Of a stretch of DNA of 64,000 bases, positions 57,701 to 64,000 are shown in pieces. The notes under the pieces were generated by a model. The model had not been told where the DNA came from and searched no databases. It worked only from the letters and a program-made list of their open reading frames with translations. The DNA is from Ciona savignyi (Eukaryota > Chordata > Ascidiacea > Phlebobranchia > Cionidae): assembly GCA_000149265.1 (NCBI GenBank), contig CH003207.1, forward strand, positions 724,134 through 788,133, read 5' to 3'. The position numbers and the translations under genes were made by a program. Each line of letters starts with the position of its first letter. Position 1 is the stretch's first letter.

Positions 57701-60700
57701 TTGTTAGGTTGTTGGCTGAATGGGAGTGGGATTTGTTAGGGGGTAACTGGATGGGTGGGTGGTCGTGGGTGACGCGAGTGGGTAAGTTAGTGGATTGATT
57801 GGTGGGAGAATTTGTTGACTTGGTTGGTGGGTGGATGGGTGGGTAATAGGGTCAGTGGGAAAACTAATATAATTCATAGTATTAGGCAGGGCGTATTTTG
57901 ATAACTAGTTAGTAACTATCACCCCCACATAAACTTACTAATTAAGTGGAATGGTTAAATATGCAGCAAGTTTATCAACCACCAATCAACCCAGCATAAA
58001 ATAAACATAAAAATAACATAATATGATATCTATGGTACCTCAGAGTTATTCACGCGCAGCGCATAAATTAGAAGATTCACAGCGTCGTGTAGTTTTCCGA
58101 TGCGGTACCTTGTATAGGGGGTTATTTAGTTTTTTAAAACACAATACCTAAATGCGCTTTTAAAATAATGCAAAATGAAAATAAGGAAAGACAAAACTAT
58201 ATGATTGAACACCAATCTAAAGCAGTCATGGGCAATATTGAGAGTGCGTTGTGTATGATTCACATGTTTCTTGAATTTGGTAGAACGGTAGAACCCATTA
58301 ATCCGCTGGGTTCAGGCAATGTCCGTTAAGTGCCTTGCTCAAGGACACAACCGACTAGCTAGGAAATAGTTTCAAACCTGCAACCCTTCAGCTGAAAGGC
58401 GTAGCACTAAACCACCAGACTAACCGGTCAGACGGCAGTCTTATTATAAGACGAAACATTGTGTAATAATGACACAACTCACATTATATTGGACAAACGA
58501 ACATTATATTATATTGGACTCACATTACATTGGACAAATAAATGAAAGAATTTTGGCCCCTGATTCAAAAAGTGTGCCTGCTCCTGGTACAAACCAACCT
58601 AAAGCTGACACAACCACACCCCTAACTCACATTATATTGGACAAACTAACAAGCGGGACGTCCAAATGTTGTGCGGGCACGCGTCGAATACACCTCCTCA
58701 AACACTCGATGGCGACATAGTTGTCCCCGTTAACTCTCCAGAACAACCCAGCGAGGTTGTATAAAACCCACAGATGGTCGTTATCCTGTGGGAATTGTTT
58801 TCAATCTCAAAATATCTCACAAATAACCGATAATCAATAATACTAGAGCAGGGCTTCCCAAACTTTTAAGCTCACAACCTCTTTCAATTTATAAAAATTT
58901 TCTGCCCCTTTTTCAAGTTAAAGATACTAAATAAGTCTAAAACAGTACAATAGATATAGTAGTTTGTGTGAAATTGATGTGCTCTTTGCGACCTCTACAA
59001 TTCATTGCGCGACCTCAGTTTGGGAAGCCCTGGATTATAACTAATAATATTATTGTATTTGCATTGTCGATGCAGTAAAGTATAATTGTCCCCCAGTTTG
59101 GGAAGCCCTGATCAAGAATATCAACGTTGCAATATGACGATTCAATTTAAACCATTCGCGTTGCTTTCTTGGTCAGTTTGTTAATTTTAGTGAATTTATT
59201 TAGTAAATAAATAGTAATCGTTATCCTGCATGAAATTGTTTTTAAATTCGAAATATCTCACAAAAACCGGACTAATATTAGTAGAACACCAACATTAGAA
59301 TGTAAGATTTGATAGGAATTGGCCACATGGCATTCTAGATTAGTTTCCATAAATAACCCTGTGTGTATTTATAAATAGAAAAGCATAGTTAGAGGAACTA
59401 CTAATAATGAGTTAAGTTTAGATTTAACCATTTTTCATTTAACATCAAAACACGCATATATTGCTCATTTTATTTATGTGAATGTTATATTAATCACTTT
59501 ACGTCATCAATAACAAAATGACTTGTGTCATGTAAATTATGTGTAACTTGTATGAAAGGTTAGACGACTTTAATGTTATTTTGTAGTAAATACCGGCAAT
59601 CGTACATTATTACAACCAGGTGCAATCAACTATATCTGCCATTTTAACATTATGGTTCAATAAAATCTCCAAAAACCTAACTTTTTCCATAGAACATTGC
59701 TTTGCTTTCAAAAGCAGCAGAAAGTATTGTACAATGGTAGAGTTGTAGGGCCTTATTAAATATTTAACCATTACCCCACTGACCCCGAGGATGTTGCCGG
59801 GCAAAATATCGAAGCGCTACAGAAAAAACGCTGTCTGGAAACACTGGTAATAATAAACTGCTGGCCGAGCGCGCTGCAGATCCTACACAGTTGCGCTGGC
59901 AAGTGTTGCCGCTGTTGGAAGGCGGATTTTTCACTGCGAGAGCTTCGCTGCGTAATAACAGTGTTGCCGTTTCAAAATATCTCAGTGTTACCGTTTCAAA
60001 ATAACGCAGTTGGCACCTAGCACTGTATTTTATGCAAAAAATGGTTATTAGATTAGTAAACTTTAACCCATTGCAACACTAGCTTTTAACTGGTTGCTTA
60101 TTTGTTTGGTATTCACTTAAATTACTTTCTGTTGTTGTTAGCTAACCGGTCACCAGTTATCCGATGCACTAATGTCTGTTTGTGACATATAATGACATCA
60201 CACTAAGGTGATTATGACATCAACAATACCCACTTGTTGACGGATTGCTTTCCGGATGGCGGTAGAGATGCGTTGTCCGAGGATACATCCGGCCAAACCC
60301 TCCCTTCGTTGACGTGGAGGAGCAGTTGCTGGGGGGGAGGGATGGGGTATGTTAGTTAATTCGGCACATTGGGGGGTGGGAGTAGGGGTGAGGTTTGAGG
60401 GGGTTAGTAAATGTAAATTGTACCTGACAGTGGGAAGGGGGTTGAGTGAATGGACCAGGGGAATCCAATGGATTCCACAAGTAGCAAAAAATAAAAAAAA
60501 CACAACAGTATACAGACTTCAGTTGGGGGGGATTCAGGCGATTAAACTTGGTGAACAAGCAACAAAATCCAGAGCAATGTGGCCTGCTGGCGTCGCCATT
60601 TGAAGAATTGGGTTTATTCGTTGATTACTGTGTTTTAATCGTCCAATATAGATCCCACTCTCCCACTTATATTTGACCCATCCCCCCAGACCCACAGAAT

Positions 60701-61400
60701 GTATAACAATTCAAACAAAATGGGAAAACCAAGTGTGTTACCACACGGGCAATCGTCAGATCACCTCGCGCCCACTGTCGGGTTACCGGAGCTATTGCAA
60801 TGTGTTGTGTATGATTCAAATGTTCTCCCAATTTAATAGAACCCATTAATCCGCTGGGTTCAGGCAATTTCCGTTAAGTGCCTTGCCCAAGGACACAACC
60901 GACTAGCTAGCGACCAGTTTTGAACCTTAACCTTTCAGTTAAAAGGTTTCGCACTAACCCGCCAGACTAACCGATCATACAAGAAATGTCTGGATGCCTG
61001 GATGGTAAAGGTTATCTGCTGATAACTAAGTTTTAATCCTTCCATATTATTAATACCCCTCCAATTTATAAACAAATAACTACCCACAGAATGTACAGGG
61101 TATTTAAAAAATATATATATAAATATATATACATAAATAAAATGCAAAATAGCAAAAAGTTAAAAATCTAATCCCACCGATTGCAGATGGGTGTCCTGCT
61201 TGTGCTGAGCAGTGTTGCGAGATGCGATTCCCGGGATGGAATCGAACTGGGTTTCGTCCAGTGTTTCCATCTGGTCACACTGGGGGGGTTTCCATGGGAG
61301 GGGGTGCATCTCACCAGGGGAAACCCCTATGTAGGTCGTCAGCAGTTCACGCACGCTGGGTGTTGTGATGTCATAATTACTTGTTGCAATCCTTCTATCA
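48785..61400 (-). CDS. TTC17: TTC17, tetratricopeptide protein, C-terminal portion (at least 13 exons)
   Basis: TTC17 is a TPR protein linked to actin organisation and ciliogenesis in vertebrates. Exons (high to low): about 61160-61400, 60234-60328, 58631-58785, 58039-58108, 56962-57132, 56470-56544, 54574-54613, 54180-54292, 53660-53778, 52429-52552, 51397-51534, 50284-50475, 48785-48895 (stop). All joints from 60234 downward are phase-consistent GT/AG. Family-specific matches: 'LWVLYNLAGLFWRVNGD', 'DVPLVSLSN', 'LRVNNSEPATYLSMGNALQ' and the C-terminal 'LLRTQPTWIPSYYAGYYWR' TPR block, ending 'KAAVCRHIAD'. The first exon listed ('LPWKPPQCDQMETLD') is coding but its borders are unsure, and its phase needs a further small exon before 60328. 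Human TTC17 is about 1,140 aa; the N-terminal part must lie upstream, probably beyond 64000. Confidence 0.9.
48975..49130. repeat. Right arm of the large inverted repeat
   Basis: The arm has 'aaaaatggcaaacgaatat', 'aaaaagacggcaaaacgag', 'gaatatagcggacgcggccg' and 'ccaaacctaggtaaatg', complementary to 48135-48290. Both arms carry a GCGGCCGC octamer. Confidence 0.88.
49335..49402 (+). repeat. SINE head fragment
   Basis: 'gaatggttgcaggttcgaaa' (B box) is followed by 'gtccgtgggccacacttaac'. Confidence 0.7.
49462..49735 (-). repeat. tRNA-derived SINE, minus orientation
   Basis: It is near full length: 'tttatctccgtaatttgg', 'ccaccgtcgggttaccggag', 'tgccttgcccaaggacacag' and 'taccacgctaatcag'. Confidence 0.92.
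50118..50232 (-). repeat. SINE head fragment, minus orientation
   Basis: It has 'gtctattaagtgccttgccc', the B box region and the 'accagactaacaggtca' end. It lies just downstream of the TTC17 exon at 50284-50475. Confidence 0.9.
50491..50772 (-). repeat. Full-length SINE abutting a TTC17 splice acceptor
   Basis: This is one of the best-preserved copies: 'ggatattcatgtttatcccc', 'cgtcagatcacctcgcgcc', 'taatccactgggttcaggca' and head 'accaccagactaaccggctg'. Only a G homopolymer (50480-50492 on this strand) and the acceptor AG separate it from the exon ending at 50475. Confidence 0.95.
51267..51367. repeat. 17-bp tandem repeat
   Basis: About five exact copies of 'cctaagtttaaattaaa', followed by a decayed sixth. 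Each contains the near-palindrome tttaaattaaa. It lies just downstream (in transcript sense) of the TTC17 exon 51397-51534. Confidence 0.95.
51970..52055 (-). repeat. Second tRNA-derived repeat
   Basis: A minus-orientation copy, with 'atttaaatcggtcgcgctaa' and 'ctacggccaca' at its head and 'ttttaaactcacaatgggt' at the other end. Confidence 0.5.
52060..52428. repeat. Diverged local duplication in a TTC17 intron
   Basis: 'aggaattgtgtctcaaacc' with 'catgtttccctttgtc' near 52217-52258 recurs as 'aagaattgtgtcccaaacc' and 'caagtttccctttt' near 52384-52425. A 'tgtcattaaatttcctt' unit is tandemly repeated between them. Confidence 0.8.
52658..52800 (-). repeat. SINE 3' half, minus orientation
   Basis: It has 'aggatattcatgtttatccc', an internal deletion after 'cacggacaatcgta', and 'taatccgctgggttcaggca'. 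Confidence 0.9.
53276..53350 (-). repeat. SINE short fragment
   Basis: 'aaaaccaagggggttaacac' and 'gcaatcgttagatcaac' identify it. Confidence 0.8.
53853..54125 (+). repeat. tRNA-derived SINE, plus orientation
   Basis: It is near full length from 'gattgtccgactgtttagtc' to 'gcgctttcccatttac', and lies in the TTC17 intron between 53778 and 54180. Confidence 0.93.
54293..54560. repeat. AAC/AAT-rich simple tandem repeat
   Basis: A 'tcaacaacaatttaa' unit is repeated near 54297-54365 and decays into low-complexity 'caacaattt' sequence up to the next TTC17 exon. Confidence 0.85.
54671..55148. mobile_element. hAT-type MITE with perfect 8-bp target site duplication
   Basis: The element spans 54679-55140 (462 bp). 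Its inverted ends are 'cagcggttcccaaact' and 'agtttgggaaccgctg', and both flanks carry 'gattagac' (54671-54678, 55141-55148). GC-rich 'ggcggcgcc' and 'gcgccgcggcgccc' blocks lie near the termini. No transposase. It lies in a TTC17 intron. Confidence 0.95.
55247..56136. mobile_element. piggyBac-like element with TTAA flanks
   Basis: The element spans 55251-56132 (882 bp) between two TTAA tetramers. Its inverted ends are 'ccctttagaaacga' and 'tcgtttttaaaggg'; CCCTTT-type ends at TTAA are typical of piggyBac-like elements. Two 'gatgacgtca' sites lie inside, and a short reverse frame has no transposase motif. It shares an intron with the hAT element at 54679-55140. Confidence 0.8.
56248..56446. 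repeat. AAATTC-rich tandem repeat
   Basis: Irregular copies of 'aattcaaaattcaaata' fill the last part of the intron before the TTC17 exon at 56470-56544 (intron 3' side of the exon in transcript sense). Confidence 0.92.
56650..56893 (+). repeat. tRNA-derived SINE, plus orientation
   Basis: It has a diverged head, then 'gtgtccttgggcaaggcacc', 'cccagtggattaatgggttc', 'gtaacccgacgatgggcgcg', and 'cccccttggtttttcc'. Confidence 0.92.
57121..57860. repeat. G-rich minisatellite overlapping the 5' edge of a TTC17 exon
   Basis: Imperfect units built from 'ggctggctggatgggtggg', 'ggggttgttattagg' and 'gtgctggtagatggat' repeat for over 700 bp with many runs of four or more G. The strand is strongly G-skewed and could form G-quadruplexes. 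The first 12 bp overlap the exon 56962-57132. Confidence 0.95.
58236..58434 (-). repeat. tRNA-derived SINE, minus orientation
   Basis: It has 'gtgcgttgtgtatgattcac', a duplicated 'ggtagaac' stretch, 'taatccgctgggttcaggca' and head 'ccaccagactaaccggtcag'. Confidence 0.93.
58849..59110. mobile_element. hAT-type element with two right termini
   Basis: The left end 'cagggcttcccaaact' (58849) pairs with 'agtttgggaagccctg' at 59017-59032, and the same right terminus is repeated at 59095-59110. No matching target site duplication is visible for either right end. The interior is shared with 34105-34276. Confidence 0.8.
59111..60233. other. TTC17 intron, no exon or placed repeat seen
   Basis: The reverse frame at 59610-59804 and an acceptor-like 'gtttccag' near 59835 were considered, but their phases do not fit the flanking TTC17 exons. 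A short duplicated phrase ('gtgttgccgtttcaaaata' and 'gtgttaccgtttcaaaata') lies near 59961-60003. Confidence 0.45.
60718..60985 (-). repeat. tRNA-derived SINE, minus orientation
   Basis: It has 'atgggaaaaccaagtgtgtt', 'cctcgcgcccactgtcgggt', 'tgccttgcccaaggacacaa', and head 'cgccagactaaccgatcata'. Confidence 0.94.
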
Positions 61401-61471
61401 CAAAATATTAAGTCACAAATGATGACAAAAATTTATTTAATTTGTCGCTTGAAAATAATAAAGAATAACCT

Positions 61472-64000
61472 AATATCACCCACATGGGAATTCCCCAATA
61501 TCACCTACCTGAACCCCCTAGCTTCAGGGTCAATATACACGGACGGGAATCCCCCAATATCACCCACCTGAACCCCTAGCTTCAGGGTCAATATACACGG
61601 ACGGGAATTCCCCAATATCACCCACCTGAACCCCCTAGCTTCAGGGTCAATATACACGGACGGGAATTCCCCAATATCAACCACCTGAACCCCCTAGCTT
61701 CGGGGTCAATATACACGGACGGGAATTCCCCAATATCACCCACCTGAACCCCCTAGCTTCGGGGTCAATATACACGGACGGGAATTCCCCAATATCAACC
61801 ACCTGAACCCCCTAGCTTCGGGGTCAATATACACGGTACGGGAATTCCCCAATATCACCCACCTGAACCCCCTAGCTTCGGGGTCAATATACCAGGACGG
61901 GAATTCCCCAATATCACCCACCTGAACCCCCTAGCTTCGGGGTCAATATACCAGGACGGGAATTCCCCAATATCACCCACCTGAACCAAATAGCTTCAGG
62001 GTCAATATACACGGACGGGATTTCCCCAATATCACCCAACTGAACCCCCTAGCTTCGGGGTCAAATTACACGGACGGGAATTCCCCAATATCACCCACCC
62101 GAACCCCCTAGCTTCAGGGTCAATATACACGGACGGGAATTCCCCAATATCACCCACTCGAACCCCCTAGCTTCGGGGTCAATATACACGGACGGGAATT
62201 CCCCAATATCACCCACCTGAACCCCCTAGCTTCAGGGTCAATATACACGGACGGGAATTCCCCAATATCACCCACCTGAACCCCCTAGCTTCGGGGTCAA
62301 TATACACGGACGGGAATTCCCCAATATCACCCACCTGAACCCCCTAGCTTCAGGGTCAATATACACGGACGGGAATTCCCCAATATCACCCACCTGAACC
62401 CCCTAGCTTCGGGGTCAATATACACGGACGGGAATTCCCCAATATCACCCACCTGAACCCCTAGCTTCGGGGTCAATATACACGGACGGGAATTCCCCAA
62501 TATCACCCACATGAACCCCCTAGCTTCAGGGTCAATATACACGGACGGGAATTCCCCAATATCACCCACCTGAACCCCCTAGCTTCGGGGTCAATATACA
62601 CGGACGGGAATTCCCCAATATCACCCACCTGAACCCCCTAGCTTCGGGGTCAATATACACGGACGGGAATTCCCCAATATCACCCACATGAACCCCCTAG
62701 CTTCGGGGTCAATATACACGGACGGGAATTCCCCAATATCACCCACCTGAACCCCCTAGCTTCGGGGTCAATATACACGGACGGGAATTCCCCAATATCA
62801 CCCACCTGAACCCCCTAGCTTCGGGGTCAATATACACGGACGGGAATTCCCCAATATCACCCACCTGAACCCCCTAGCTTCGGGGTCAATATACACGGAC
62901 GGGAATTCCCCAATATCACCCACCTGAACCCCCTAGCTTTGGGGTCAATATACACGGACGGGAATTCCCCAATATCACCCACCTGAACCCCCTAGCTTCG
63001 GGGTCAATATACACGGACGGGAATTCCCCAATATCACCCACTCGAACCCCCTAGCTTCGGGGTCAATATACACGAACGGGAATTCCCCAATATCACCCAC
63101 CTGAACCCCCTAGCTTCGGGGTCAATATACACGGACGGGAATTCCCCAATATCACCCACCTGAACCCCCTAGCTTCAGGGTCAATATACACGGACGGGAA
63201 TTCCCCAATATCACCCACATGAACCCCCTAGCTTCGGGGTCAATATACACGGACGGGAATTCCCCAATATCACCCACCTGAACCCCCTAGCTTCGGGGTC
63301 AATATACACGGACGGGAATTCCCCAATATCACCCACCTGAACCCCCTAGCTTCGGGGTCAATATACACGGACGGGAATTCCCCAATATCACCCACCTGAA
63401 CCCCCTAGCTTCAGGGTCAATATACACGGACGGGAATTCCCCAATATCACCCACCTGAACCACCTAGCTTCAGGGTCAATATACACGGACGGGAATTCCC
63501 CAATACCACCCACCTGAACCCCCTAGCTTCGGGGTCAATATACACGGACGGGAATTCCCCAATATCACCCACCTGAACCCCCTAGCTTCAGGGTCAATAT
63601 ACACGGACGGGAATTCCCCAATATCACCCACTCGAACCCCCTAGCTTCAGGGTCAATATACACGGACGGGAATTCCCCAATATCAACCACCTGAACCCCC
63701 TAGCTTCGGGGTCAATATACACGGACGGGAATTCCCCAATATCACCCACTCGAACCCCCTAGCTTCAGGGTCAATATACACGGACAGGAATTCCCCAATA
63801 TCACCCACCTGAACCCCCTAGCTTCGGGGTCAATATACACGGACGGGAATTCCCCAATACGCACCCACCTGAACCCCCTAGCTTCGGGGTCAATATACAC
63901 GGACGGGAATTCCCCAATATCACCCACCTGAACCCCCTAGCTTCGGGGTCAATATACACGGACGGGAATTCCCCAATATCACCCACCTGAACCCCCTAGT
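61472..64000. repeat. 59-bp minisatellite, about 43 units, runs off the window
   Basis: The unit is 59 bp, from 'aatatcacccacctgaaccc' through 'tagcttcggggtcaatatac' to 'acggacgggaattcccc'. Most copies are near identical, differing mainly at a cttcAggg/cttcGggg position and at cacctg/cactcg/cacatg. Each unit holds an EcoRI site inside the perfect palindrome gggaattccc. Because 59 is not a multiple of three, reverse frames cycle and give spurious repetitive proteins. It probably lies in a TTC17 intron. Confidence 0.97.

Noticed and set aside
57292..57798. Gly/Trp-rich frames such as 'GGWLDGWV'.
   Set aside because: They translate the G-rich minisatellite; the real coding exon here is on the other strand (56962-57132).
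59610..59850. Possible extra TTC17 exon, including a 64-codon reverse frame and an acceptor-like site near 59835.
   Set aside because: Joining 60234 directly to 58785 keeps phase 0 and gives a continuous TPR matching TTC17; inserting this segment breaks the frame.
61472..64000. Regular repeats of constant length could look like a CRISPR array, and reverse frames give proteins rich in 'GDIGEFPSVYIDPEARG'.
   Set aside because: There are no variable spacers, the whole 59-bp unit is conserved, and the frame changes every unit; it is a eukaryotic minisatellite.

Overview
The window is animal nuclear DNA, about 64 kb and AT-rich, with small genes, dense short interspersed repeats and two assembly gaps (17187-17979 and 36408-36507). 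Gene content (SZT2, CDT1, TTC17 and a DIPK1/FAM69-type kinase) is metazoan. Compact introns, 5'UTR splice acceptors only 8-50 nt before several start codons (as expected for spliced-leader addition) and many tRNA-derived SINEs with a TATCC-type tail suggest a tunicate such as Ciona. The species is inference; the gene families are read from the translated sequence.

Layout: (1) 1220-11680, minus: an apparently complete SZT2 (KICSTOR subunit of the mTORC1 amino-acid pathway) in one uninterrupted 3,486-codon ORF. (2) 11.7-19.1 kb: no gene; microsatellite, SINEs, a hAT MITE with exact 8-bp target duplications, and a 335-bp tandem array running into the first gap. (3) 19.2-29.2 kb, plus: two tandem paralogues I cannot name. 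Gene A (19171-21339) is one helical module plus a proline-rich tail. Gene B (25621-29203) has repeated winged-helix-like modules, a basic linker, the same C-terminal module and a proline-rich tail. Both have a phase-1 intron at the same place. An inverted fragment of gene B lies between them at about 23955-24130. (4) 32529-36297, plus: N-terminal three exons of a DIPK1 (FAM69) type II membrane kinase-like protein; its 3' end is lost at or after the second gap. (5) 37713-45633, minus: complete 11-exon CDT1, the replication licensing factor, with a perfect N-terminal PIP degron. (6) 48785 to about 61400, minus: C-terminal portion of TTC17 in at least 13 exons, 5' end outside or unresolved. (7) 61472-64000: 59-bp minisatellite of about 43 units, continuing past the window.

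The genes are functionally unrelated (nutrient sensing, replication licensing, secretory-pathway kinase-like, TPR scaffold), so no operon-like logic is claimed. The least explained unit is the A/B family. The transposon layer is rich: at least one abundant tRNA-derived SINE family (about 25 pieces), a second tRNA-Ser/Leu-like family, four hAT-type elements, two piggyBac-like TTAA elements, and repeats that form or abut TTC17 splice acceptors.
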